Shown: positions 1 to 6,996, counted from the stretch's first letter. The stretch: 11,004 bases of DNA from an uncultured Bacilli bacterium (GCA_904502155.1 CAJGDV010000033.1:1-11004); one strand, 5' to 3'. Program-made: numbers and translations. Notes: a model not told the origin generated them from the letters alone.

Positions 1-1088
1 TCTAATGTTTGAATAGTAAATGCTCCATATCTATTTGATTTAGCATTTACATATACTGCTAAAATATTAACACTATTATATTCTGTTTCAAAAGTTAACC
101 ATTCTGTTCCACCATAAAACTTAACACCATAATTTTTAACAGTAAGACCAGTATTTTCAATTTCTTTTGCTAATTCAGCTTTCTTATTTTTTAATGTGTA
201 ATAATCTCCTTCAGATACAGCAAAGGCTGCAGCCCATTCTTCATTTTCAGGATATATAACTAATGTTTCTTCTTCCTCATATCTATAAAGTAATGTAGTT
301 GGAATTTCTAAAGTAACACCAGAATAAGAAATTTTATTTACAGGAACTGTTAAGTTGCCTGAACTTTCAGTTGATGTTTCTTTATTTTCTTCTTTATTTT
401 CTGTTTTTTCTTCTTCTTTAGTCTCTTCTTTTTCTTCATCAACTGGTATATCTTCTTTATTGTTATTTGTATTACCTGTATTTTCTATATTAGGTTTTTC
501 TAACGAATCATAGAAGAAAGTATTATAAACAAAATATCCTCCACCTACTAATATAGAAAGTATACAAATTATAATTATTGGAGCATGACTATGTTTATGA
601 TCATTTCTTCCTAATACAGAATATTGATTATTATTGTTTATGTTTTGTTGTGGATTATTTTGAACCTGAACTGGTTGCTCTATTTGTTGTGGCATAACTT
701 GCTGAACTTGTACTGGTTGTTCTATTTGTTGTGGCATAACTTGCTGAACTTGTGTTGGTTGTTCTACTTGTTGTGGTGTAGGAACTTGCTGAACTTGTGT
801 TGGTTGTTCTACTTGTTGTGGTGTAGGAACTTGCTGAACTTGTACTGGTATTTGTTGAGAAGGAGCTTGTACTGGCATTTGTGTTTGTCTAACAGTAATA
901 TTATTTGGATTAGGTGTATTACTTCTTATTTGATCTGAAAAATCAAAATCATAATTAACTATACCTTGAGAATTCATTGAAGTTTTATCTACATCTGATA
1001 AATTAATTTCTACTTCTATTTTAGAACCACAAACATTACAAAATCCTTGATTATTTATAACTTCGTTATTACAATTTTTACATTTCAT
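1..1088 (-). CDS. Zinc-ribbon, single-TM protein with Q/P/V repeat (C-terminus cut by window edge)
   Basis: The frame is open from an ATG at 1088 to the window edge (about 362 residues, C-terminus missing). An AGAGG ribosome site lies 7 bases upstream. Seen in order: a four-cysteine zinc ribbon (C3, C6, C17, C20); a polar linker; a low-complexity Q/P/V/E repeat (about residues 77-142); a single hydrophobic segment starting near residue 171 (IIIICILSILVGGGYFVY); an acidic Lys/Glu/Thr linker; and a folded-looking domain from about residue 255 on. The expected topology is zinc ribbon inside and C-terminal domain outside. The same layout occurs in the gene just upstream (1126-2244), so they look like diverged neighbours or paralogues. 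Staphylococcal TcaA and Bacillus YvbJ share the zinc-ribbon/TM/outer-domain plan, but I cannot show homology. Substrate and function are unknown. It may be cotranscribed with 1126-2244 by readthrough, as the gap is only 37 bases. Confidence 0.85.
   Translation of the reverse strand, partial: MKCKNCNNEVINNQGFCNVCGSKIEVEINLSDVDKTSMNSQGIVNYDFDFSDQIRSNTPNPNNITVRQTQMPVQAPSQQIPVQVQQVPTPQQVEQPTQVQQVPTPQQVEQPTQVQQVMPQQIEQPVQVQQVMPQQIEQPVQVQNNPQQNINNNNQYSVLGRNDHKHSHAPIIIICILSILVGGGYFVYNTFFYDSLEKPNIENTGNTNNNKEDIPVDEEKEETKEEEKTENKEENKETSTESSGNLTVPVNKISYSGVTLEIPTTLLYRYEEEETLVIYPENEEWAAAFAVSEGDYYTLKNKKAELAKEIENTGLTVKNYGVKFYGGTEWLTFETEYNSVNILAVYVNAKSNRYGAFTIQTL
662..860 (-). repeat. In-frame tandem repeat, 42- and 45-bp units, in a coding region
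   Basis: Four near-identical units lie head to tail, at 662-703 (42 bp), 704-745 (42 bp), 746-790 (45 bp) and 791-835 (45 bp), followed by a decayed partial unit to about 860. All lengths are multiples of three. On the coding strand they encode VQQV(PT/M)PQQ(V/I)EQP-type peptides. The 42/45 difference is one codon: Pro-Thr in place of Met. The proline/glutamine-rich, charge-poor composition suggests an extended spacer between the zinc ribbon and the membrane segment. High identity between units implies recent duplication or slippage. Confidence 0.9.
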
Positions 1089-1116
1089 ATAAAAACCTCT
1101 TTACTATATTATTTAT

Positions 1117-1141
1117 AAAAAGTACTTATTCAGTACTTTTT
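1117..1141 (-). terminator. Hairpin over the stop codon of the 1126-2244 gene (weak terminator or attenuator)
   Basis: Perfect 9-bp inverted repeat AAAAAGTAC / GTACTTTTT with a 7-base loop. The loop ends in the TAA stop of the upstream gene. The stem is mostly A-U and its own 3' arm supplies the U-run, so it may be leaky and allow readthrough into 1-1088. Confidence 0.5.
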
Positions 1142-2244
1142 ACTTCTTTAATTGTAATTTTATACATTTCATCTGCCTCTTCTAAAACAACATCATATTC
1201 TAAATTAGAATCTAATTTTGATAATTCAACAGATACATTATTTTGAATTTCAACATTATTTTCAACTTGTTCAGCATTTAAATTAATTTCTATAAATTTA
1301 CCATCTTCTGTATTTTCAGCAGTAACTGATGAAAAGAAAACTTTAAATTTATTTATATCATCAATAATATCATTTACTTTACCTTTTTCTCTAGGTAATT
1401 TGTTTAATTCTACAACATCAAGAATTTGAATTTTAGGTGTTTCAAATATAACTAAATATAAAAATTTATCATCCGCTGGTTCAAATTTAATTGTGTATTT
1501 AGTTTGTCCATCTAATTTTTTCATTAAATTTTCAACTTTAGTTTGTCCTTCAAATACATTTGATTGACCATTTTTTGTACTTCTATTAATAATGGCTTTA
1601 ATTTTTTTAGCTTCTTCGTCGTATACAAAATTATGTGTCATTGATAATCCATATTCAAGAACGAATTTAACATCTGAAATGTTGGCTTCTGTTGATAAAT
1701 ATGATTCATATGCTTCTTCTGTTATTTCTACTTCTTTTAGTTCATCATTTGGTAAATAATTACTTAAAATTTTATCGTATATTTCTGGATCTATAAATGT
1801 ACCATATAAGAAAAATCCAACTCCACCAAGTAAAATTAATGACGCCATAACGACAAAAAGTTTATTTGAACCTTTATCAACTTTTTTATATCCTTCAACT
1901 ATAAATGATTCTGTTTCTACCTTATTTTCTTCTCCTATCTCAGCTTGAGGTATAGTAGGCATTTGTGTTTCTTCAAAAGATGATGGTGGTGCTATTGGGA
2001 TAATAGCATCAGGATCATAAGCTTCTTCTTCCTCAATAGTTGGGTTTTTAAGTCTTCTTAAACCTTCTTGAGCAGAAACTTCAGGTGGTAATCCTTTATC
2101 TTGTTTTTCAAGTAAAGTTCCACTCATATTAGGCATTTTAACATCAACTTTTAAAGCATCAGTATCAGCATAAGGTATATTACATGTAGGACATCTTAAT
2201 TCACCTGGAACTACTGGTGTACCACAGTTTTTACAATTGTTCAT
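1126..2244 (-). CDS. Zinc-ribbon, single-TM protein with extracytoplasmic domain
   Basis: 372 residues from the ATG at 2244. Seen: N-terminal zinc ribbon with cysteines at 4, 7, 18 and 21 (CKNCG and CPTC); an acidic, proline-containing cytoplasmic linker (about 30-125); one hydrophobic segment (about 129-151); and a C-terminal region of about 220 residues, rich in Glu, Asn and Lys, presumably outside the membrane. The in-frame ATG two codons upstream (2250) lies only 2 bases from the AGAGAGG ribosome site, whereas the ATG at 2244 is 8 bases away, so the later start is preferred. It has its own promoter inside the mtnN terminator. It shares its architecture with the next gene (1-1088) but not the Q/P/V repeat. 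I recognise no family for the outer domain. A membrane sensor or envelope-associated role is possible but not shown. Confidence 0.88.
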   Translation of the reverse strand: MNNCKNCGTPVVPGELRCPTCNIPYADTDALKVDVKMPNMSGTLLEKQDKGLPPEVSAQEGLRRLKNPTIEEEEAYDPDAIIPIAPPSSFEETQMPTIPQAEIGEENKVETESFIVEGYKKVDKGSNKLFVVMASLILLGGVGFFLYGTFIDPEIYDKILSNYLPNDELKEVEITEEAYESYLSTEANISDVKFVLEYGLSMTHNFVYDEEAKKIKAIINRSTKNGQSNVFEGQTKVENLMKKLDGQTKYTIKFEPADDKFLYLVIFETPKIQILDVVELNKLPREKGKVNDIIDDINKFKVFFSSVTAENTEDGKFIEINLNAEQVENNVEIQNNVSVELSKLDSNLEYDVVLEEADEMYKITIKEVKSTE

Positions 2245-2252
2245 ATACATAA

Positions 2253-2259
2253 CCTCTCT
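2253..2259 (-). promoter_or_regulatory. Ribosome-binding site that decides the start of 1126-2244
   Basis: AGAGAGG lies 8 bases from the ATG at 2244 and only 2 bases from the ATG at 2250. The spacing supports initiation at 2244. Confidence 0.7.
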
Positions 2260-2270
2260 ATTCTATACAT

Positions 2271-2299
2271 ATTATAACAAAAAAAGAATCTTTTGACTA
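2271..2299 (-). promoter_or_regulatory. Sigma-A-type promoter with extended -10 for 1126-2244
   Basis: Perfect TATAAT (2271-2276) preceded by TGT, giving an extended -10 (TGTTATAAT). Seventeen bases upstream is TAGTCA (4/6 match to TTGACA) at 2294-2299. The spacer coincides with the 3' arm and U-tract of the mtnN terminator. The predicted leader is very short. Confidence 0.65.
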
Positions 2300-2307
2300 G
2301 ATTCTTT
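2279..2307 (-). terminator. Intrinsic terminator of mtnN, stop codon in the loop
   Basis: 8-bp stem AAAGAATC / GATTCTTT, 9-base loop opening with the TAG stop, then a run of seven U (2279-2285). Confidence 0.8.
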
Positions 2308-2947
2308 CTATTATATGCTTAACAATATCACTTGAAATGTGTCCCGCTTTTTCTTCAAAATTTACTGCACCATCTGCAAAGTCAGAAATTGTTCTAACTG
2401 AAATAAATGGTATATTATTTTTAGCAGCAATATGACCAATACTAGCACTTTCCATATCAACAGCATAACATTTAGTACGATTATAAATATCATCTCTTTG
2501 CTCACTATTAGTCACAAAACAATCCCCACTACAAATACCTTCAATAAAGCAATTTAAGTTAAGTTGTTTAACAGACTCAAGTGCTAACTCAATCATTTTT
2601 TTATCAGCTAAAGGTTTCCCATTATTTGGAACACTATATTCCATAATACGAACAGGATCAAAATCATGATATGTTACATAAGATGCTAAAACAACATCTA
2701 AAACTTTAACATCATCAACTAATGCCCCTGCACATCCTGTATTAATTATTAAATCAACATTATATTTATCTATTAAATGCATACAAGTTGCAGCACTATT
2801 AACCTTACCTATTCCACATTTAACAACATATAAGTCTTTATTATTCACTTTACTATGATATGTTTCTTCTTCAAGTAAAGATAAATTAAATAACTCTTTA
2901 AATTTATCAATTTCAACATCCATAGCACCAATAATACCTATTTTCAT
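2297..2947 (-). CDS. mtnN: 5'-methylthioadenosine/S-adenosylhomocysteine nucleosidase
   Basis: Cleaves the glycosidic bond of methylthioadenosine and S-adenosylhomocysteine, releasing adenine. It is a cytosolic step in recycling of SAM by-products and makes the precursor of autoinducer-2 where LuxS exists. The 216-residue length is close to the usual 230. Family landmarks seen: N-terminal MKIGIIGAMDVE with the catalytic-type Glu12; the phosphate-site-like CGIGKVNSA (about 44-52); INTGCAGAL (69-77); AVDMESAS with the ribose-binding Met165-Glu166; and ISDFAD with the general acid Asp189. A perfect AGGAGG (plus-strand 2951-2957) precedes the ATG. It lies 25 bases after tig with no clear promoter in the gap, so transcription may depend on readthrough of the tig terminator or on a promoter inside tig. 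Confidence 0.96.
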   Translation of the reverse strand: MKIGIIGAMDVEIDKFKELFNLSLLEEETYHSKVNNKDLYVVKCGIGKVNSAATCMHLIDKYNVDLIINTGCAGALVDDVKVLDVVLASYVTYHDFDPVRIMEYSVPNNGKPLADKKMIELALESVKQLNLNCFIEGICSGDCFVTNSEQRDDIYNRTKCYAVDMESASIGHIAAKNNIPFISVRTISDFADGAVNFEEKAGHISSDIVKHIIERI

Positions 2948-2962
2948 AAATCCTCCTAAAAG

Positions 2963-2988
2963 AAAAAGGTAATTATTTATTACCTTTT
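2963..2988 (-). terminator. Intrinsic terminator of tig, stop codon in the loop
   Basis: 9-bp stem AAAAGGTAA / TTACCTTTT with a 7-base loop whose last three bases are the TAA stop, followed by a U-run. It sits immediately before the mtnN ribosome site, so termination must be partial if mtnN is expressed from tig. Confidence 0.75.
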
Positions 2989-4229
2989 AATACATCAACA
3001 GCAGCTTTCATAGTTAAATCATATTTAATCATATCTAAACCACCAAATGCATTTAAGAATTCATCTTTAGACATTTGATATTTTTTAGCTAATTCTTCTG
3101 CTTCTTTATTAGCTTCTTCTTCAGAAACTTCAATTTTTTCTTCTTTAACGATAGCTTCTAATACTAATCTATAAAGAACTCTGTTTTTAGCTTCATCATG
3201 CATTTGATCCATTAAAGCTTGTTCATTAGAATTAGTGAATTGGAAGAATTGTTCTAAAGTAATTCCTTGCATTCTTAAATGTTCTTCATATTGATGAACC
3301 ATTCTATGTGCTTCTTCATGAATCATTTGTTCTGGAATTTCAACTTTTGCATTTTCGCTAGCAGCTTTTAATAAATCATCAATATATTTATTATCAGCAT
3401 CAGCATCTTTACGAGCTTTAATAGTTTCTTTAACAGTAGCTCTTAATTGTTCTTCAGTTTCGATATCTTCATATCCTAAGTCAGCAAAGAAATCTTTGTC
3501 TAATTCTGGAATTTCAACAGTTTTAATTTCATTTACTTTAACTTTGAATACTACAGGAGCACCTTTTAATTCTTCAGCATGATAATCTTCTGGGAAAGAT
3601 ACATTAATATCTCTTTCTTCTCCAACTTCCATACCTATTAATTGTTCTTCGAATCCTGGAATAAATGTATGAGAACCAATTGTTAAACTATAGTTTTCAC
3701 CTTTTCCACCTTCGAAAGCAACACCATCTTTGAAACCTTCGAAATCGATTACAGCGATGTCTCCATCTTCAACGTTACCTTCTTTAACAACGTTTTCAGC
3801 ATATCTATTTCTCATTTCTAAAACAGCTTGATCTATTTCTTTTTCAGTAACTTTTACTGAATCTCTTTTAACATCTAAACCTTTGTATTCACCTAATTTT
3901 ACTTCTGGTTTTGTAACTAAAGTAAATACAAATTCAATATGATCGTCATCTACAGAATTTAATTTAATATCTGGTTGAGCAACTAATTCTAAATCTTTAT
4001 TTTCGTTAACTACATCCATGTAAGCTTTTTCGATTACTAAATCTCCAGCTTCCATATATAAACTTTCCATTCCATATTTTTTGATGAACATATCTTTTGG
4101 AGCTTTTCCAGGTCTAAATCCATCTATTTTTGCTTTTTTATTAGCTTTAACAAAAGCTTTTTCTAAAGCGTCTTTCCATTCTTTTCCTTCGATTTTAACT
4201 TTTACTTCTTTAACGTTTTTATTTGCCAT
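2973..4229 (-). CDS. tig: Trigger factor, ribosome-bound chaperone and prolyl isomerase
   Basis: 418 residues. Binds at the ribosome exit tunnel and protects nascent chains. Seen: the ribosome-binding signature GFRPGKAP at 37-44; an FKBP-type isomerase domain at about 156-236 (GDIAVIDFEGF, IPGFEEQLIGM, FPEDYHAEELKG); and a helical C-terminal chaperone arm from about 240 to the end. The signature falls at residue 37, against about 43 in E. coli and B. subtilis. The first N-terminal beta strand therefore looks shortened. The start is firm: AAGGAG (plus-strand 4238-4243) lies upstream of the ATG, and an in-frame TAG lies further upstream with no other ATG between. It has its own promoter (TTGATA/TATACT) just after the greA terminator and its own terminator. 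Confidence 0.97.
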   Translation of the reverse strand: MANKNVKEVKVKIEGKEWKDALEKAFVKANKKAKIDGFRPGKAPKDMFIKKYGMESLYMEAGDLVIEKAYMDVVNENKDLELVAQPDIKLNSVDDDHIEFVFTLVTKPEVKLGEYKGLDVKRDSVKVTEKEIDQAVLEMRNRYAENVVKEGNVEDGDIAVIDFEGFKDGVAFEGGKGENYSLTIGSHTFIPGFEEQLIGMEVGEERDINVSFPEDYHAEELKGAPVVFKVKVNEIKTVEIPELDKDFFADLGYEDIETEEQLRATVKETIKARKDADADNKYIDDLLKAASENAKVEIPEQMIHEEAHRMVHQYEEHLRMQGITLEQFFQFTNSNEQALMDQMHDEAKNRVLYRLVLEAIVKEEKIEVSEEEANKEAEELAKKYQMSKDEFLNAFGGLDMIKYDLTMKAAVDVLKGNK

Positions 4230-4255
4230 AATATTCTCTCCTTCAAAACATATCT

Positions 4256-4284
4256 AGTATATAATAATTTTGCTTAATTATCAA
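4256..4284 (-). promoter_or_regulatory. Sigma-A-type promoter of tig
   Basis: TTGATA (4279-4284, 5/6), exactly 17 bases, then TATACT (4256-4261, 5/6). It begins right after the U-tract of the greA terminator and about 30 bases before the tig start. Confidence 0.75.
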
Positions 4285-4285
4285 G

Positions 4286-4308
4286 AAAAAAGCACAAATT
4301 ATTGTGCT
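4286..4308 (-). terminator. Intrinsic terminator of greA, stop codon in the loop
   Basis: 7-bp stem AGCACAA / TTGTGCT with a 4-base loop TAAT that contains the TAA stop, followed by six U (4286-4291). Confidence 0.8.
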
Positions 4309-4781
4309 ATTTTAATATCTACAACTTTAACATCGTAATCGCCAGCATCACATTTAACAGTAGCAACAGTACCTACTTTTTTACCCATAATTGCCATAGC
4401 GATTGGAGATTTAGTACTTATTTTATTATTGAAAACATCAGCTTCTTTAGTACCTACTAATGTATAAACTTCTGTTTCATCATCTTCAATAAATTCTAAT
4501 GTAACAACTGTTCCAATAGATACTTCTTCCCCAGTAATTTTATCAGCACTAATAATTGTTGCATTTTCAAGTATAGTTTCTAATTCTTTAATTCTAGTTT
4601 CAATAACTGCTTGTTCATTTCTTGCTGCATCATATTCAGCATTTTCTGATAAATCACCTAAAGCTCTAGCTTCTTTTAATGCTTCAACATTTGCAGGACG
4701 ACGTACATTTTTAAGTTCGTCTAATTCTGCTTCTAATTTTTCTTTCCCTTCGATTGTTAACTCTAAATCTTCTTTAGCCAT
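4299..4781 (-). CDS. greA: Transcription elongation factor GreA
   Basis: 160 residues, the normal family length. It enters the secondary channel of RNA polymerase and stimulates cleavage of backtracked RNA so that stalled complexes resume. Seen: N-terminal coiled coil (about 1-75) with the tip motif LGDLSENAEY, whose acidic residues Asp43 and Glu46 correspond to E. coli Asp41/Glu44; then DAARNEQ; and a C-terminal FKBP-like domain (about 80-160). An AGAGGTG ribosome site lies 9 bases before the ATG. It follows the trhP pair, as in B. subtilis, where udk intervenes; here udk is absent. It has a strong promoter about 100 bases upstream and a structured leader. Confidence 0.97.
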   Translation of the reverse strand: MAKEDLELTIEGKEKLEAELDELKNVRRPANVEALKEARALGDLSENAEYDAARNEQAVIETRIKELETILENATIISADKITGEEVSIGTVVTLEFIEDDETEVYTLVGTKEADVFNNKISTKSPIAMAIMGKKVGTVATVKCDAGDYDVKVVDIKIAQ

Positions 4782-4832
4782 AATCTATTTCACCTCTGTT
4801 TATATTTAATAAATGCTATTAAAATACACATT

Positions 4833-4861
4833 AAAGCAAGTAATGAAACTTGCTTTTTTTT
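4833..4861 (+). terminator. Strong terminator-like hairpin in the greA leader, oriented for plus-strand transcription
   Basis: 9-bp perfect stem AAAGCAAGT / ACTTGCTTT with a 6-base loop AATGAA, followed by eight T in total (4854-4861) on the plus strand. No plus-strand gene lies upstream; the next one is xfp, 5.3 kb away. Read on the minus strand, the same hairpin lies in the greA leader but is followed only by TTTAATG, a poor U-tract. It could terminate antisense transcripts or act as a leaky attenuator for greA. Confidence 0.65.
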
Positions 4862-4885
4862 GTATTACTAATAACTTACCAAAAC

Positions 4886-4914
4886 ATTTTACTACAACAA
4901 ACTTTAGTTGTCAA
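4886..4914 (-). promoter_or_regulatory. Strong sigma-A-type promoter of greA with a dyad in the spacer
   Basis: Perfect TTGACA (4909-4914), a 17-base spacer, and TAAAAT (4886-4891, 5/6). The spacer contains the dyad ACAAC-N8-GTTGT (4894-4911). The predicted leader to greA is about 95-100 bases and includes the 4833-4856 hairpin. No U-tract terminator lies between the end of trhP2 (4925) and this promoter, so trhP transcripts may also read into greA. Confidence 0.8.
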
Positions 4915-4924
4915 TAATAAAATG

Positions 4925-6112
4925 TTATTTTATTCTCATCATATCAAATTGATGTAATTCTTTAGGTACCTTAAAGGATACAATTTGTTTTGGATGTCTT
5001 ACAATATCAATTTGATTTCCATCTTCATCATATACTTCATTAATAGTATATTCAAAAACATCTAAATTAGGTCCAAAAAATTCTACAACATCACCTTTTT
5101 TAAAGTAATTTCTTTGTTGTAAAGTTACAATACCATCTTTGTAATCTAAAACAAGTCCTAAGAAATCTTGGTTAGATACTTCTACTCTACCATTATAATA
5201 TTGTGATTCTTTACCAAAATTACCATTAAAAAATTGGCTTATTGAGTCTCTATTAGCACATCTAGTTAATACTTTTTCTAATTTTTCATCATATTTAAAA
5301 TTGTCTTTATCATTATAATATGTATCAATAACTTTTCTATAAATACCAACTACTGTTGCAATATAGTAAATTGATCTCATTCTTCCTTCTATTTTTAAAG
5401 AAGAAATACCCATATCACAAATTTCTTTAATATTTACTAAGTTTGATAAATCTTTTGTACAAAAAGTAAATTCTTTTTCTCCTTTAAGCGGATTTTTATT
5501 TTCATCAAGCAAATTAAAATCCCAACGACAAATTTGAGCGCATCCACCACGATTAGCATCTCTTGCCGTAAAGAAATTAGATAAAACACATCTTCCTGAA
5601 TAAGAAGAGCACATTGCACCATGAATAAATGTTTCTATTTCAATATCTACATTATCCATAATTTCTTTTATATCTTCTTTACTTACTTCTCTTCCTAAAA
5701 CAATTCTTTTTACACCTAAATTTTTAAAGAATTTACAAGCTTCAACATTAAGAGTAGATGCTTGAGTAGATAGGTGTACTTCTAAATTAGTATGTTTAAG
5801 TGCTAAATTAATAATAGCAGGATCACTTACAATAATAGCATCGACATTACATTTTTCTAATTCTTTAAGGTATTCAACTATACCATCTATTTCTTTATTA
5901 TGAAGTACTATATTAACAGTAACATGTACTCTTTTACCAAGACTATGTGCAAATTCACAGCCTTCTTTTATATCTTCTAAAGTAAAATTTATAGCATTAG
6001 CACGTAAATTTAAAGCAGGACCACCAATATATACAGCATCAGCACCATAAAGTAGTGCTATTTTTAATCTTTCTAAATCTCCAGCTGGAGCTAATAATTC
6101 TGGTTTTTTCAT
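4925..6112 (-). CDS. trhP2: U32 peptidase-family tRNA 5-hydroxyuridine synthesis protein, cysteine-bearing subunit
   Basis: 395 residues, close to B. subtilis YrrO. In bacteria, TrhP-type U32 proteins make 5-hydroxyuridine at wobble position 34 of tRNA using prephenate-dependent chemistry; they are not true peptidases. Seen: N-terminal KPELLAPAGDLERLK barrel start; the U32 signature around residues 160-178 (EtFihGAMC, GRCVLS) with Cys168 and Cys175; RGGCAQICRW with Cys191 and Cys195; FCTKDL with Cys218; and a C-terminal beta domain. The cysteines are the expected iron-sulfur ligands of this group. The start uses AGGTGA, which overlaps the TAG stop of trhP1, with 7 bases between the genes, indicating translational coupling and one operon. 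The precise substrate follows from homology and gene order, not from the sequence alone. Confidence 0.92.
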   Translation of the reverse strand: MKKPELLAPAGDLERLKIALLYGADAVYIGGPALNLRANAINFTLEDIKEGCEFAHSLGKRVHVTVNIVLHNKEIDGIVEYLKELEKCNVDAIIVSDPAIINLALKHTNLEVHLSTQASTLNVEACKFFKNLGVKRIVLGREVSKEDIKEIMDNVDIEIETFIHGAMCSSYSGRCVLSNFFTARDANRGGCAQICRWDFNLLDENKNPLKGEKEFTFCTKDLSNLVNIKEICDMGISSLKIEGRMRSIYYIATVVGIYRKVIDTYYNDKDNFKYDEKLEKVLTRCANRDSISQFFNGNFGKESQYYNGRVEVSNQDFLGLVLDYKDGIVTLQQRNYFKKGDVVEFFGPNLDVFEYTINEVYDEDGNQIDIVRHPKQIVSFKVPKELHQFDMMRIK

Positions 6113-6119
6113 AAATCAC

Positions 6120-6974
6120 CTATTTCTTAACTTTATATACTGTTTCCTTATAAAGGAATCCTAAATCAGTATCAATCATTTCATTAATTTTTTCTTTAAA
6201 TTCTAATGCATTAGTTTCATTTACAACACTATACATAAATACAACTTCTCTAAATACTTTATCTGATATATTAAATGAATTTAAAACAGCATAATCTATA
6301 TTAAGTTTTAAACTTTCTACAATACCATTTAAACACTTATGAGAATATGCCCTAGTACCATGTTCATCATCAATAATAGCATATACTTTTCCTTCTTTTT
6401 CAATATAATTAATTTTACTATTATCTTCTAAATTAAATGTTTCTAAATAGTTTTTTACAAGGTGTCTACGTGATACAAACATTGGAAGATATCCAAAAAT
6501 TGGTAACATTAATTTAGCTTCTGCTTTTTCTTCAATTTCTTTTACTTCATCTAAAGTAATTTCGCTTGATAACATAGTATATTTAGCACCTTGTTCATAC
6601 CAAAAATTACTTGTTAAATAATTTGTTGTTAAGTGTTCTTGATTCCATACAAGAGGTGTCACTAGTTTTTCTTCTTTTCTTATATTTACGATTGAAATAT
6701 CGTAATATAAGATTCCATTAATTTTTAATTCATCTAAATCAATTAATATTTTTCTTAATTGTTTTAAATCTTTATTAAACATATTTTTATTTAAAGCAAC
6801 AAAAATTTGCTTATTATTTTTTTTAATTAAATTAATAAAATCTAAAACCTCATCATAAGAAAAATAAGCTGGCATATTAACACTAAAATCTTTTAATCCA
6901 ACAATAATACCGTCAATATGTTCAATTAAACTTTCTGCCTGATTATAACTATTAGGCATAATTAATAACTTCAT
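6120..6974 (-). CDS. trhP1: U32 peptidase-like protein, cysteine-free partner in tRNA hydroxylation
   Basis: 284 residues, resembling B. subtilis YrrN (TrhP1). It shares the U32 barrel plan: the region aligned with the signature reads PIFGYLPMFVSRR (158-170) followed by HLVKNYL, matching the partner's HGAMCSSYSGRCVLSNFF by pattern. All signature cysteines are replaced; the only Cys is 214. It therefore cannot hold the cluster and probably serves as a structural or tRNA-binding partner of the downstream protein. The ribosome site AAGGTGAG lies directly upstream of the ATG. It is the first gene of a two-gene operon with the 4925-6112 gene. The methyltransferase yrrM/trmR, upstream in B. subtilis, is not here. 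Confidence 0.88.
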   Translation of the reverse strand: MKLLIMPNSYNQAESLIEHIDGIIVGLKDFSVNMPAYFSYDEVLDFINLIKKNNKQIFVALNKNMFNKDLKQLRKILIDLDELKINGILYYDISIVNIRKEEKLVTPLVWNQEHLTTNYLTSNFWYEQGAKYTMLSSEITLDEVKEIEEKAEAKLMLPIFGYLPMFVSRRHLVKNYLETFNLEDNSKINYIEKEGKVYAIIDDEHGTRAYSHKCLNGIVESLKLNIDYAVLNSFNISDKVFREVVFMYSVVNETNALEFKEKINEMIDTDLGFLYKETVYKVKK

Positions 6975-6996
6975 TTTCTCACCTTTTCCTATAACT

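Noticed and set aside
662..860. CRISPR-like or intergenic repeat array
   Set aside because: The units are contiguous without spacers, are multiples of three and are in frame in a coding gene.
624..938. Plus-strand 104-residue frame rich in Leu, Tyr and Trp
   Set aside because: It is the antisense of the Q/P/V tandem repeat in the zinc-ribbon gene. The repetitive LLNLYWLFYLLW pattern is an artefact, and there is no ribosome site.
4883..4926. 9-bp inverted repeat AACATTTTA/TAAAATGTT as a trhP2 terminator
   Set aside because: It has a 26-base interior, only four U follow, and one arm is the greA -10 element; it is better explained by the promoter.
5437..5622. Short minus-strand frame inside trhP2
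   Set aside because: It lies entirely within a well-supported gene in another frame and has no features of its own.
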